Origin: Dastarcus helophoroides | Lineage: Eukaryota > Arthropoda > Insecta > Coleoptera > Bothrideridae | Length of the DNA stretch: 64,000 bases | Direction: 5' to 3' | NCBI GenBank assembly: GCA_028583605.1 | Contig: CM053337.1 | Location: 23,536,764 to 23,600,763 of the forward strand | In this document: positions 33,441-46,045 of the stretch, piece after piece | Position numbering within the stretch: the first letter of the stretch is position 1 | How the letters are laid out: every line of letters starts with the position of its first letter | Position numbers and translations under genes: made by a program | Notes under the pieces: model-generated | What the model was told of the DNA's origin: nothing | The model's database searches: none | What the model saw: only the letters and a program-made list of their open reading frames with translations

Positions 33441-33991
33441 TTTGACGACGCCTAACGGTAGAAAAAAAAAATCGCTAGGCAGAAATTCAAGTATTCACTA
33501 AAGTGATAAGATAATTACACCCCGATGAATAATAGGATGTTTGTCATCTTAAGTGCCTTTCCTTATCATGAAAAAGCAATCAGGATGGACAAAGGGTGAG
33601 TAATGTCCAGCCTCGGATAATTGCGAAAAGCTTTTGTCTCTGGCTCCATTACAGCTCGGATGTTTAGTGGATGTTTACCATCAACAGTCTTAATTGCGTT
33701 TCATTTTATTGGAACGGCAATAGAGATGGTCAAAGGACAATAATTGCATTCCTTCTAAGAATAGAATTCATTGGGGTGGTAAATTGAATCTTAATGACTA
33801 TCGCTTCCCAATAAAAGGCCTCAGTGGACAAACAAGAGGCAGTCCAGCGTCAGATACAAAAAGGCTTAGCCTTTCCCGACAGTTTTTGCCTAGTGATTTT
33901 TGAACCGACAGTGAAACCGCAGTGCTATAAACCCTCAGACTAAAAACCCACTTCGATTTTTTTTTATACCAAATTTACGCGGTTTGGCATC
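33441..33991 (+). repeat. 3' LTR of the Ty3/Gypsy element (recognisable part)
   Basis: It pairs with 28442-28975 and ends at AAATTTACGCGGTTTGGCATC. It retains small segments missing from the 5' copy (CCAGCCT and TCTGGC regions near 33605-33655). About 45 bp further left (33394-33440) probably also belong to this LTR. No convincing target duplication remains. Confidence 0.85.
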
Positions 33992-34660
33992 ATTATCTTC
34001 AAAATTCTAAATTAAATTTTGACTTTTTTAAAAATTTCGACTCTTACAAAAATTTTTGATTTTTCGAAAATGTCGATACTTTTTTTGAAAATTTCGACTT
34101 TTAATTTTGGAATTTTTTAAAACTTTGACAATTGAAAATTTTTTTCATAATTTTAACTTTGAAAATATTAACCTTTTATTGAATTAATTAATTAACAAGT
34201 CGACATTTCTAAAATCTTCACCTCTTTAAAAATAACAACATTTAAAAAAATTGAATTTATTTTTTAAAATTTCAACTTTTTCGAGAATTTTGAATGATTT
34301 GAAAATTTGTTTTTTTTAATTGATTTTGGTTTTGAAAATTTTTCCTTATTTTAAATTTCCCTTTTTTTTTTTGAAAAATATGGATTTTTTTAAAATGAAA
34401 CTTGTTACCGAAAGGAATTTTCCCCAAGAATTACACCCTATCCTTGTTTAAGAAGGCGGTTCATCACCATCTCTTCTTGTTTCCGCATTCTATTCGCAGT
34501 GTTTTGTAGGCATAATGGGGTAGCTCTTGGCGAGTGGTTTAAACTTTAAAAAAAAGTCAACATTTTTTAAAATTTCGCCCTTTTCGAAATACTTGACTAT
34601 TTTTCAATATTTCCACTTCTTAAAAATTACGAGTTTTTTAAAGATTTTGTGTATTTTCGA
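33992..34660. repeat. TTTCGAC satellite, then a non-satellite patch
   Basis: The sequence is pyrimidine-rich satellite from 33995 to about 34395. It then has a non-satellite patch with TTCCCCAAGAATTACACCC and AAGAAGGCGGTTCATCACC (34410-34530), and satellite again. No gene is recognised. Confidence 0.5.
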
Positions 34661-35357
34661 ATATATATATATATATAACGGACATTCTCATGTCCATGCG
34701 TTCGTCCGACTGTCACAAAGAAGTTTTCCTCAAAAATTATTTAACGCAGGACTGACATTTTTCAGAGCTTTAGTTCTCGATGACCCACGTAAATACCGCC
34801 TGTCAACGATTAGTAAAAGAAAATATGGTGGGATGTTAATTTGGTATCCCAAAAATCAAGTTTTAGTTAATATTTCGCGTGAGATATCATTTGAAAGAGC
34901 TACCACTAAGGATCCTAGTTTTTTTTAATTTTCGTTTCAATAATCTTAAGGATACAGCTCGAAATGTGTAAGAAATGACTGCCCCTCTCCCCGATTTCTT
35001 AGATTTCTAAAGATAAAATTTAAATTTTAATATGGTTAGTAGATATTGAGTCATAGATTACTGGAAAACTCGGTTTGTTTGATATCGTAATAGTTGTTGA
35101 GAAAAAAAAAATATTTTATTGAAACATAGCTGCTTGCATTTCAAGATTTTGTGACCCATATAGTATTAATTTTCTTTACTTAAAAACTTGATTTAGCTGA
35201 ACGATATAATACAGATCAACTTTGTCTTCTACTTTATTTCATTTAGATGAAAATTTTCGGGGTTAGCATAAGTTTATTAAATTGCACGCAATGCAATAAT
35301 TGCAGTTGGACTGAGAACTGTGTTACTCATCGACTTATTGCGATTGCATACCTTTTA
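34661..35357. other. Low-repeat intron with (AT)n and unassigned sequence
   Basis: A short (AT)n tract at about 34660-34677 precedes CGGACATTCTCATGTCCATG, which is partly self-complementary (GGACAT/ATGTCC). Next come about 250 bp of normal-complexity sequence that happen to be open on the plus strand (to 34928). No protein family is recognised. Confidence 0.35.
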
Positions 35358-36319
35358 CCTGGGACCAGTGGCGGCTCGTAATCAAAACTAATGGGGGTGC
35401 TGCGACAATGTTTAGCGTTTTAAATTTTTTTAAGATTTCGACTGAAAATTTCGACATTTTCAAAACGTTACTTTTCGAAAATTTTAGATCTGTTTAAAAA
35501 CTTGCCAACGAAAACTTTTGATAATGTTGCCTTTTTTGAAGGGTTGGATTTTTCCAAATTTCGATTGTATTGCAAAATTTGGATTTTTTTCTTATAATCT
35601 CGATCTTATTTTATTTTAAGTATTGACTCTTCTGAAAAACGGTGAATACTCTTTTAAAAATTTCCGTATTTTCGTAAATATTTAGATTTTTTGGTGTTCT
35701 GTTTTTTTTGCAATTTTTTTTGAAAATTAATTATTACATTTTTTTAACTTTTATCATTCTGAAAATGTCATCTTTTCCAAAACTGAACGTTTAACTTTTT
35801 AAATTTTCGACTTTTTTCTAAATTTCATCTTCGTTCATTATTTTTTTTTAAAAATTATACTTTTTTTAATGAAGAATTCAATTCTCAATAATTCTGACTG
35901 GTTTTTATTTAAATGTTCACTATTTTTCAAAACTTCGACTTTTTTTGCAAAATTTCGAAGTTTTTAATTTTTGTTGTTGAAAATTTCGCTACTTCTTAAT
36001 TTTCGAAATTCTTTCAAATATTTCGATTTTTTTGAAAATTTTAAAATTTTATGAAATGTTTAACATTTTTTCAAAATTTTTATTTCTTTGACCTAAAATT
36101 TCAACTTTTTAAAAAATGTTCCACTTTGGTTCAAAATTTTAATTACCATAAATTAAAATTTTTTCCAAAATTTTAACTTCTTAATATTTGGACTTTTGAA
36201 AACCTCGATCTATCTGATAATTTTCACTTGTTTTCAATATTTCGATTTCGAAAATTTTGATTTTTATTGAAAAGTTGAGTGCAAATTTCCCAAATATTCA
36301 AATTTTAAACTTTTAAAAT

Positions 36320-38090
36320 TTCGAATTATTTCGTAAATTCGATAAAAATTCCCAAATCTTTTGCAAATTTCGATATTTTTTTAATTTTGACTATAAATTT
36401 CGACCTTTTCTTTTTGAAAATTTCTCCTTTTGCAAAATTTTGACTTCTTTTGGAAATTTGAAAGATTTTGAAAATTTTTGTCCTTGTCAACAAATGTCGA
36501 CTTTCTTTATCAAAAATTTTAATCTTTTCCTAAATCTGCACTTTTTTTGGAAATTTTCGACTTTTTATTTAAATTCCCACTTTGTTAAAAATTCCGGCCT
36601 TTTTCAAATATTCAAATTTTTTAAAATTTTAGTCATTTTCCAAAATTTAAAATTTTAGTCATTTTCCAAAATTTAAAATTTTAGTCATTTTCCAAAATTT
36701 AAAATTTTTGGAAAACTTAAAAATTTTTGACTTTTTAATTTCAACTATTTTCAAAATTTTGAAATTTTTTGCAATCTGTCGATCCTTTATTTAAAAATTG
36801 TGATTTTTTTTAAGTCAGACATTTCTTAAAGACTTTTATTGACATTGTCGACTAATATTTCGTAAAATTTCGACTCCATTTTAAAACTTCGACTTTTGTT
36901 CAGCATTTCCAATCTTTTTGAAAACTTGACTATTTTTTAAAAAAGTTCCAAGTTATTTAAAATTTTATGTATACATTTTTTCAAGCATTTCCAACTAAAT
37001 CTTCGAATTTATAAAAAGGATTCTTTTTAAACTTGAACTATTAAAAATTTCTACTTTTTTCAAAATTTTACCTTTTCAAATTTTCAACTTTTTTGATAAT
37101 TATGAATTTTTCGATAATTTTGAGTTTTCTCTAATATTTAAAAAATTTAGCTTCTTTAAAAACTCTGCAGTTTATTTTAAATATCGATATTTTTCCAAAA
37201 ATTGGTCTTTTATTCACATTTCCAAAATTGAATAAACTTTTTTAAAATTTCGAATTATTTCGTAAATTCGATAAAAATTCTCAAATCTTATGCAAATTTT
37301 GATATATTTTTAATTTCCACTATAAATTTCGACCTTTTCTTTTTGAAAATTGCTTCTTTTGCAAAATTTTGACTTCTTTTGGAAATTTGAAAGATTTTGA
37401 AAATTTTTGCCTTGTCGACAAATTTTTTTATTAAAAAATTTAATTTTTTCTTAAATCTGCACTCTTTTTGAAATTTTCGACTTTTATTTTAATTCCCACT
37501 TTATTAAAAATTCCGGCCTTTAACAAATATTCGAATTTTTCAAAATTTTAATCATTTTCCAAAATTTAAAATTTTTAGAAAACTTAAAAATTTAGACTTT
37601 TTTTTTCAAGTATTTTCAAAATTTTGACATTTTTTGCAAACTGTCGATTCTTTATTTAAAATTTGTGATTTTTTTTAAGTCAGACATTTCTTAAAGCCTT
37701 TTAATAAATTTTCGACTAATATTTCGGAAAATTTCAAATCCATTTCAAATTTTCGACTTTTTTTTCAACATTTCGACTCTTTTTGAAAACTTGGCTTTTT
37801 TTAAAAAGTTCCAATTGTTTAACAATTTTATTTATAAATTTTTTTAAACATTTCCAATTAAATTTTTAAATTTAAAAATAAGATTCTTTTTAAACTTGAA
37901 CTATTAAAAATTTCGACTTTTATCAAAATTTTACTTTTTCAAAATTTCAACTTTTTTGATAATTACGAATTTTTTAATAATTTAAAGTTTTCTCTAATTA
38001 AAAAATTTAGCTTCTTTGAAAACTTAATTAAAAATTCTGCTATTTATTTTAAATATAGATATTTTTCCAAAAAATCGTTTTTTATTCACA
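36320..38090. repeat. ~900-bp tandem duplication inside the hAT-type element
   Basis: Two consecutive copies each run through ATTATTTCGTAAATTCGATAAAAATTC, AATTTCGACCTTTTCTTTTTG, TTAAGTCAGACATTTCTTAAAG and TAAATATNGATATTTTTCC. Identity is high but not perfect. The other full copy of the family (15458-19974) has this region once. Confidence 0.75.
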
Positions 38091-39490
38091 TTTCCAAAAT
38101 TATTGAAAATGTCGACCATTTTAAAAATTGAATTTTTTTTTCGAAATCCTTATTTTCTTTTGAAAATTTGACTTTCTATGAAAATTTCAAAATTTTTTAA
38201 CATTTGACTATTTTTTAAATTCGTCCTTTCTGATAATTTTACCTTTATTTTTTAAAAGTGGTAATGTTTTTCTTTTTAAATTTACATTTTTTGACCTAAA
38301 TTTCAACATAACACTCGAATTTAAAAAAATTAATAACAAAATTTTCTATTTTTAAAATTGTGCAAAGATTTGAAATAAATTTCCAAAAAAAACTTCTATT
38401 TTATGTACAAATAAATTGCTAAAATTTTAATCTTAATCACAAAAAATTGACTTTAAGCTGGAATGTTTGATTTTTGAAATTTCTCTGGAACTTCAAAATT
38501 ACTAGAAAAAAATTAAATTAGAACAATAAATTGTTAATGAATTTTTTTTCAACATTTTCACTAATTTTAATTTCGAAAAGTTAAAACTGTTCTAGAAATG
38601 TTGACTCTTTTTCTCAAAAATTTCAATAATTCCCACTTTAAAAGTCGAAATTATACGAATATTTTGGCAATCAATTTATTTAAAACTGTTTTTGATTTTT
38701 GATTCCAAAAATGTTATTTTTTTGAAAAATGTCGTTTACAAATAAGAAATTTCAACTTTTTCTAGAAATATGATCTGCTTTCTCTTGAAATTTTCGTCTT
38801 TTATTCACATTTCCAAAATTATTGAAAATGTCGACCATTTTAAAAAGTGAAATTTTTTTTTGAAATCCTTATTTTCTTCCGAAAATTTGACTTTCTATGA
38901 AAATTTCAAAATTATTTAACATTTGACTTTTTTTTAAATTCGTCCTTTCCGATAACTTTAGCTTATTTTTAAAAAATGGTAATGTTTTTCTTTTTAAATT
39001 TACATTTTTTGAGCAAAATTTCAACATAACACTTGTATTTAAAAAAATAAACAACATTTTCCATTTTTAAAATTGTGCAAAGATTTGAAATAAATTTCAA
39101 AAAAAAACTTCCATTTTATGTACAAATAAATTGCCAAAATTTGAATTTTAATCACAAAAAATTGGCTTCAAGCTGGAAAATTTGATTTTTGAAATTTCTC
39201 TGGAATTTCAAAATTACTAGAAAAAAATTAAATTAGAACAGTAAATTGTTAATGAATTTTTTTCAACATTTTGATTAATTTTAATTTCAAAATTTTGAGA
39301 CTCTTCTAGAAATATTGACTCTTTTTCTCAAAAATTTCAATAATTCCCACTTTAAAAGTCAAAATGATAAGAATATTTTGGCAATCAATTTATTAAAAAA
39401 AAATATTTTTGATTCCGAAAATGTTAGTTTTTTTGTTGAAAAATGTCGTTTACAAATAAGAAATTTCAACTTTTTCTAGAAATATGATCT
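38085..39490. repeat. ~710-bp tandem duplication inside the hAT-type element
   Basis: Landmarks repeated at about 710-720 bp spacing are CACATTTCCAAAATTATTGA, ATGTCGACCATTTTAAAAA, CATTTTATGTACAAATAAATTG-like text and TTTACAAATAAGAAATTTCAACTTTTTCTAG. The breakpoint appears to be at AATATGATCTGCTTTC near 38768/39483. Confidence 0.75.
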
Positions 39491-40845
39491 GCTTTCGCTT
39501 GAGATTTTGAGTTTAATTTTTAAATTTCGATCTTTTTTTTATTGAAATTTGAATTTTAAATTCAAACTTGAGAATTTCATGAATGAATTTAACATTTCTA
39601 GATAAATTGGAAATTGCAATTCAGAGTTTTCCTTGGTCCTACAGTAGTAGTAATTTTTTAGAGAAATATCAAATTGTAAAAATGGTTGAAATTTACAAGT
39701 TTCATTTTTTCTTGAAATTTCAATATTTTTCCCAAAGTTTCCTTATTTTTATGCAGATTTGAAGTTTATTTTCCCTAAATTTATACTTGATCATTTTCAA
39801 TTTCCTATCAAATTTACAAAATAGAATGAATTTTAAAATATTAAAATGTTGTTAAAAAACTTATAAATTTCCAAAACAAGTTAGAGGGAAATCAAAATTT
39901 CTACAAGAAAAAAAAATTTAAAAACAAAATCTCCGGAAAAAACCTAAATTTCATAAAAAATTCTTTATATAAAATGTTTGGAGAAAAACACAAATTTCAT
40001 AGGAAAAAAAGCAAAATGTTTTAGAAAAAAAAATCTAAATTTGAAAAAAATTTGAAATACCTTAACAAAAAAAGTCGAAATTTTTTGTTTATTCCAAAAT
40101 CTTGAAATTTTTATAGTTTTCATGGTTTTTTCCAAACATTTTTTGTCAAAACTGCAACATAAAATGAACTTTAAATTGTCAAAGTGTCGTGAAAAAAACT
40201 TGACATTTTTAAAGCAAATTAGAGGAACGTAAAGAAAAATCTGGAGAAGTTGGAATTTCTAGAAGAAATTTTAGGAATAACACTTTCAGGAAAAATGGAA
40301 ATTTCGAGAAAACTTTTTTTTATTACATATTTAGGAAAAATGGAAACTTTGCAGAAAAAATCAGAAATTTCCTAAAAAATCGAAATATCTAAAAAAAACT
40401 CAAAATTTTTATACAAAATGTGATTCGAGGTAAAAATTCGCAGATACCGTATTAACTTATTTTTTAGAGAAATAGTAAAATGGGAGATGAGTTCAATTTA
40501 GATTTTTTCTTGAAATTGTAATTATCTTCTCAAAATGTGGACATTTTCAAAAAATTTGAGTTTTTTTCCTAACATTTTAATTTCTGCTCGAAATATTGAT
40601 TTTTTTCCTCAAAACTTTTACAGAAATTAGTTTTTGAAAATGTGATTTTGATTAAAATTAAAAATAAAATGGGTCTTTAAATGTCGTAACTTCCTGAAAG
40701 CAACCTAAAATTTCTATAAAAAGAAATCAAAGAAAATTTAAAATTTCCACAGGTGTTCAAAAATTTTTGTGAACAAAATTTGCAAGCGAAATTGGGGGTG
40801 CTGCAGTTCCACAGTGCCTATACGCCAGCCGCCACTGCCTGGGAC

Positions 40846-41181
40846 ATTATCAACACAGGCACCAGATCCATAAATATTGCGATCGATTGTATAAATAAGT
40901 GTGTATTTAAAAATAGACAAATTTTTTTGTGACAGACGGACCGAAAAGAGTAAACAATTAATTTTACGCCACAAATCTTAGAAATACAGCTATAAATATT
41001 CACATAAGTAATGAGAGAGAATTCGAAAAACTTTTGAGAGACTCTAATTTTTTAAATTTACTCCAATGCCAATGTAGTTTGCTCATGTTTCTCAATTGCT
41101 GTCACTAGACGGGTGTCACTAATCTAAAAAACATTTGTTTGTAAACTTTTTGGTAAACAAAAATTTGATTATTTGTTTATA
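40846..41181. other. Low-repeat intron between two hAT-type elements
   Basis: About 340 bp of ordinary AT-rich sequence lie between the target duplications of the elements at 35366-40837 and 41190-45610. No gene is seen. Confidence 0.4.
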
Positions 41182-41537
41182 GATCCCATCAGTGGCGGCC
41201 AGTGCTCAGGTTTGCAGGTTTGCGCAACCTCCAAAAAGACGCTGGGATAAAAAAGAAAGTAAATTGTTCTTTATGTTGTTTATTTTATTTATTGATAACA
41301 GATTTATGGTTACCAAACATACTGCTGACTATAGCGGATTCCACCGATTCGTAAGGGTTTGACGACATTATTGGGTCCATGGTTTGCAAAGTTTGCAGGC
41401 TAGACTGCAAACTTTGCTTTACACATATGCACCTGCGCCTTAACTCATATTTTGTTCGCTTAAAATACTTGCCCATAAGCAAGCATTAGGTTGTACTTGT
41501 GGGTGCAAACCAAATATTGATTCGGTATTATAATCTG

Positions 41538-44500
41538 CAGTGGCGGCTAGTAGCTAAAATTAGAGGGGGTGCTGCGACGGCGTTTGTGTTAAAATTGTGT
41601 AAAAGTGTAAAAGCAAACGAGTTCAAAAAATTAATAACATAAACCACCTCTGTTGCTTCCCAATGAACCTCCAATAGAAATCTCAACTTTAGGAAAAGTC
41701 GAAAATGCAAAATTTCGAGGAAAAATTGGAATTTTGTGATTAAATAATGAATTTTGTCTGGTTTTTTAGAAAGTTTCCTGAGCTTGAAATATATATTTTT
41801 TAAAACGATATTTTTTTCTTTTTAAATATAAACTTTTTAAGAAAAATGTCGAATTAAAACTCAAAATTAAAGAAATAGTAAGAAAAATTTCTATTTTTAA
41901 AATTGTTCAAAGTTTTGAAACAAATTTCGAAAAAGAACTTGCAGTTCAATTACAAATAAATTCCAAAAATGTGAATTTTAATTACAAAGGATCGACTTTA
42001 AGCTGAAATATTTGATCTTTAAAGCTTCTCTGGTAACTTTTTTTTTAAATTACTAGAAAAAATTTAAATTAGAACATTAAATCGTCAATTAATTTTTTTT
42101 TAGATTTTTACTATTTTTAATCTTGAAATTTCGACTTTTCTAGAAATGTTGACTCATTTTTGAAAATTTCAATAATTCCTACTTTAAAAGTCGAAATTTT
42201 GAAAATATTTTTGACAATTAATTTATTTTTAAAAATTGTTTTTTTTTTTCATTGATTCCGACATTGCTATTTTTTCAAAAATTGTATGTAAAAATAACAA
42301 ATTTCAACTTTTTTCTTGAAATGTTGTCCGCTTTTTCTCCAAATTTTGGGCTTAATCTTTGAATTTTAATCTATTTTTTAACGAAATTTGACGGACTTGA
42401 CAATTCCGGGAATAAATTTAACAAATAAAAAAAACAGTTCTAGAAAAATTGAAAATTTCGATTCAGAATTTTCTTTGGTTCTATAATAGTGGTAAGTTTT
42501 TTTTTAGCGAAATATCAAATCGCAAAAAGTTAAAATTTAGAAGGTTCATTTTTCTTAAAATTCAATATTTTTCTCACAATTTAATATTTTTCTCAAAATT
42601 CTAATTTTTTCTGAAAATTTAATATTTTTCTGAAAATTTAATATTTTTGTCAAAATTGAAAACTTTTATTTTAATTTCTTCGTTTTTTCCCAAATTGTTG
42701 AAATTTTTGGAGAAACTTCATGGTTTTTTCTGAACATTTTTTGTTAAAATTTCTATATAAAGAATACATGAAAGCAATTACTTAACACGTACCTAATCGA
42801 TTTTAAAAATGTTAACCCCAAGCGGGGTGAAAAAGGATATTTAACTGAACATTAAAATTTAAAATTTTCTTTTACAAGCCAAAAATTGGGATTTGAAAAA
42901 CAATTTTGTTCGAACAATGCAACATTTAAAAAGTCGAAATTTTCGAAAACCTGAAAAAAATTTTCGAAACGAGACGCATTTTTAAGTCCTAAGGGGATGA
43001 CAAACGGTATTATTGAATATTAAAAGATGTCAGCACTTTCTAAAATAATTTTGGCTCAACAAGACAAAATTTCGACAGTTAACATTTCGATAGGTAACAT
43101 TTTGAAAAAACTGTAAAATGTTTTAAAAAGGTCGAAATTTTTAAAAAGGATCTTAATTTTTAAATCAGGACGAAATTTTAAAAAAGGTCCAAATTTAAAA
43201 AAATCGAAATCAAAAAAAAGTTTTCAAATAAAAGCCGAAATTTAAAAAAAGAGCCGAAATTTCAAAAATAAGTTGTAGCTTTCAAAAGAAAAGTCCTTTC
43301 AAAAGAAAAAAAAAATCAAAACTTCAAGAAAAGATCGATAATTTAAAAAATAACTGGAATTTTTAATAAAAACGAAAATCATCAAAAATCAAAATTTTCC
43401 AAATGTTGGAAAATCGAAATTTTCCAAATTTTGGTAAATCGAAATTTTCCAAAATTTGGAAAAAACGCCACATCAGAATAATTGAAATTAATCGGAAAAA
43501 ATCAAACTTTTCAAAAGGGTCAAAATTTTGAAAGATTCAACACTTAAAAAAAGTTTAAATTTCCACAAAAAGTAAATATTTAATAAAGCCGTAGGTTTTC
43601 AAAACAGTAATATTTTTGTAAATGTCTAAATTGTCAAAAAAAGTTAAAATTGGGAGAACAAATCAAATATTTGAAAAATGGTCAGATTTCACAAAAATAA
43701 ATTGTAAAATGCGGAATTTTTTGAGGTTGACATTTTGCAATTAAATCGAAAATGTCAGAAGTGCCGAAATTCTCACAAAATATCAAAATTTCTAGGAACA
43801 TACGAACAAAATTCTTAACAAAAGTGGAAATTTTCGAATGAAATCAAAATTCTGAAATAGGTCAAAATTTTAAAAGATTCCAATTTTCGTAGAAAGAAAA
43901 TCGAAATTTCGAGAAAAAATTTGAAATATCTGTACAAAAAAGTCGAAATTTTAGGAAAATAATCTATCGGTTATTAGTTGTTTTAAAGAAAAATATCAAA
44001 ATGCGGAAGCAATGGAAAATTTTCCTAACATTTTTTGGGTTCTTTCCAAATCTTTGACATTTTTACAGAAATGTCGTGATTTTTTTCTAAAAGTTTTTAG
44101 TCAAAATTATAAAATGAACTTTAAAATGTCAAAATGCTGTGGAAAACCTAACATTTTCAAAGCAAATTAGAGAAACATAAAAAATTAGAAGTTGAAATTT
44201 CCAGAAAAATTTTAAGAAAAAAATTTGCTGGAAAAGTAGTTTCGAGAAAATTTATTGGTATAATATATTTAGGAAAATAAAAACTTTCCCAACAAAAAAA
44301 AATCAAAATATTAGAAAAAAATAAAAATGTTTCTACAATATAGTAGAAATTGCAAAATCAGGTAAAAACGGGAAGATTTGGTATTATTTTTTTCAGAGAA
44401 ATAACAAAATGCGAGAAGAGTTGGATTTAGATTGCTTCGTGAAATTTTCATTAGTTTCTCAAAATTTTGATACTTTTAGAGAAATTTAACCTTTTTTTTT

Positions 44501-44713
44501 TAAATTTCAATTCTTTCTCGAAATATTAATTTCTTTATCAACAGATTTAGAAAAATTAATTTTTGAAAATGCATTTTTCATCAACATTAGAAATAAAGTA
44601 GATTTTAGAAAGAAATATGAAATTTTTATAAAAGAAATCAAAGAAAATTTAAAATTTCTATAAAAACGTGTTAAGGAAAAGTTTTCAAAAAAGACCAACA
44701 TTTTGAGAAAAAA
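41538..44713 (+). mobile_element. Family-A element nested in family B (right end deleted)
   Basis: The left end is CAGTGGCGGCTAGTAGC, with subterminal AGGGGGTGCTGCGACGG. It is preceded by ATAATCTG, the same 8-bp site used by the nested element at 60733-63954. The body is AT satellite, purine-rich on this strand at 42.9-44.0 kb. The right terminus, its copy of the target duplication and about 35 bp of the host B element are gone: A sequence (TTTTGAGAAAAAAC) runs straight into B sequence (AATAAAAATGAATTCAG) near 44713. A short palindromic tandem of TTGGAAAATCGAAATTTTCC lies at about 43400-43470. Confidence 0.82.
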
Positions 44714-45044
44714 CAAATAAAAATGAATTCAGTACAAAGTTTAATTGCACAGCCATTCTGTAACCGATCTATGTCGAAAAAACTAGAAATTAAGCGACGT
44801 GGATGATCAATTCCAGACTTAAATATTGTGCAGACCGTGTTTTGTAAAAAGCGAACTTTTAACAGAAATAGTTCGCGAAGCTAAAGAAGTACCTATGTGA
44901 CATTGTTATCTGCTAAGGTAAAGAACGATTCAGTTTCATTGGCCATTTAATTGCAGCAACCTTATTTTTTTCTAAAAAGTTTAACCAACAGAACAGAACC
45001 AACATAAAATCACTTTTCCCGAAAAGAATTTTAAAGAAACCGCT

Positions 45045-45308
45045 AAGGTTTGTCAATTTTTTAATTTACAAAAACTAACAGCTGAATTATCTGTAATTTA
45101 CGAAACAGAAAAGTTTAAATCGGCTTTTGGTTTACTTGTACTCTATAACATTATTTCAGAAAACAGTGAGCTTAGTGAAACTCTAAATCTTTTAAAAATC
45201 TTGATAACTATTCCAATTTCTTCTTCTGAAGCAGGGTGGTGCTTCTCCAGTCTGGAAAGAATACTTTTTAAAAAAATACATTATACCAGGAAAGATTGTC
45301 CGCATTAA
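45045..45308 (+). pseudogene. hAT transposase remnant, C-terminal dimerisation region
   Basis: An 87-codon open stretch ends at TAA (45306-45308). It contains CQFFNLQKLTAELSVIYETE, FGLLVLYNIISENSELSETL and then LLKILITIPISSSEAGWCFS and SLERI. This is the hAT dimerisation motif (in active members, LL-ILLTIPVASAEAERSFS-LKRIK). The Glu-Arg after Ala has become Gly-Trp here. Upstream sequence back to about 44740 has coding-like text in shifting frames, for example IAATLFFSKKFN. The copy at 60120-60377 retains MASAEAES at the same place. The gene is clearly dead. By family knowledge the intact protein would be a DNA transposase that makes 8-bp target duplications, which agrees with the flanks seen here. 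Confidence 0.8.
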
Positions 45309-45618
45309 CGATATCTTCAAAGAAAAGGACTTAATTGAAGGAATAATCGACTTCAGTAAAAAGTTATTGATAAATTTGCAGCTGCCAAAGATCGTCCGTC
45401 GTATGGACGTCCTCTTCTTTTTCTTTCTGTTTTTGGCGAATATAAAAAAAGGAGAATTTTAGCAATATACTATATATGTATAACATATATCAATTTAAAC
45501 TCCTAAATATCTCTTAATTCCTCCAGCTTAATTTAAAATTTCCAGTTTCGGCACATTTTTGCCAATGTCTCTTTGCAACCCCCAAATTTTATTAGCACCA
45601 GCCGCCACTGGATCCCAT

Positions 45619-46041
45619 CCATTAATTTGTTAATTAACATGATCATGAACACACTACTATTACGTACCAGGCAAGGGTGATTATTTATAAAGTTTGTGGT
45701 ATTTCAGTTGCATGGTAAACATAGATAATCTTGTTAATGCAATGCACAACAGGAAATGTAATTGACAATTTCCCATAAAACGATTTACTCTTAAACAATT
45801 CTCTCTATGCAAATGTGCCCGTTCAAACTCGCTAATGACCATCCAAAGCAAATACGTATAAATTACGTTTCAAATAACAGTTGCAATTTAAACCCCGTTT
45901 GTAAAAAAATAATCGGAAAACTCATATACCTAAATCACTCGAGTTTTTGTGTTAGTGCAGATCAAATTTAATTTCGATTTGGACATAAATTCGTAACACA
46001 CGGTCAAAATTTTTGTTCAACAGACGACAAACCCAAAAATA
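45619..46041. other. Low-repeat intron
   Basis: The sequence is AT-rich and non-satellite, between the composite hAT element and the solo LTR. No gene, RNA or transposon end is recognised. Confidence 0.4.
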
Positions 46042-46045
46042 ATAT

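Larger units (their letters stand above)
35366..40837 (-). mobile_element. Satellite-bodied hAT-type element, family A, copy 2 (inverted)
   Basis: It starts CAGTGGCGGCTCGTAATC and ends TATACGCCAGCCGCCACTG, with a perfect 8-bp duplication CCTGGGAC at 35358-35365 and 40838-40845. Both ends keep the subterminal motif GGGGGTGCTGC, at about 35393 and, reading outward from the other end, as GCAGCACCCCC near 40797-40807. Read on the minus strand it aligns with 15458-19974 from end to end. It is ~950 bp longer because of internal tandem duplications: ~900 bp (landmark TTTTGACTATAAATTTCGACC near 36395, ACTATAAATTTCGACC near 37320) and ~710 bp (CACATTTCCAAAATTATTGA near 38088 and 38807). The body is satellite and no transposase is visible. 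Confidence 0.9.
41190..45610 (+). mobile_element. Composite hAT element, family B with nested A element, copy 1
   Basis: The termini are CAGTGGCGGCCAGTGCTCAG and TTAGCACCAGCCGCCACTG, with a perfect 8-bp duplication GATCCCAT at 41182-41189 and 45611-45618. The family-B part is 41190-41537 plus ~44714-45610 and contains a hAT transposase remnant at 45045-45308. A satellite-bodied family-A element occupies 41538-~44713. The second copy of this composite starts at 59818 in the opposite orientation. The minus-strand frame at 41285-41482 lies in the B part; it has no recognised function. Confidence 0.88.

Noticed and set aside
34527..34928. 133-codon plus-strand frame
   Set aside because: The N-terminal third is translated satellite and an (AT)n tract; the remainder has no recognised family.
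15458..40837. A single 25-kb giant inverted-repeat transposon (Maverick-like) bounded by the two family-A copies
   Set aside because: Each family-A copy has its own different 8-bp target duplication, and the space between holds a host exon and unrelated elements, so these are two independent insertions.
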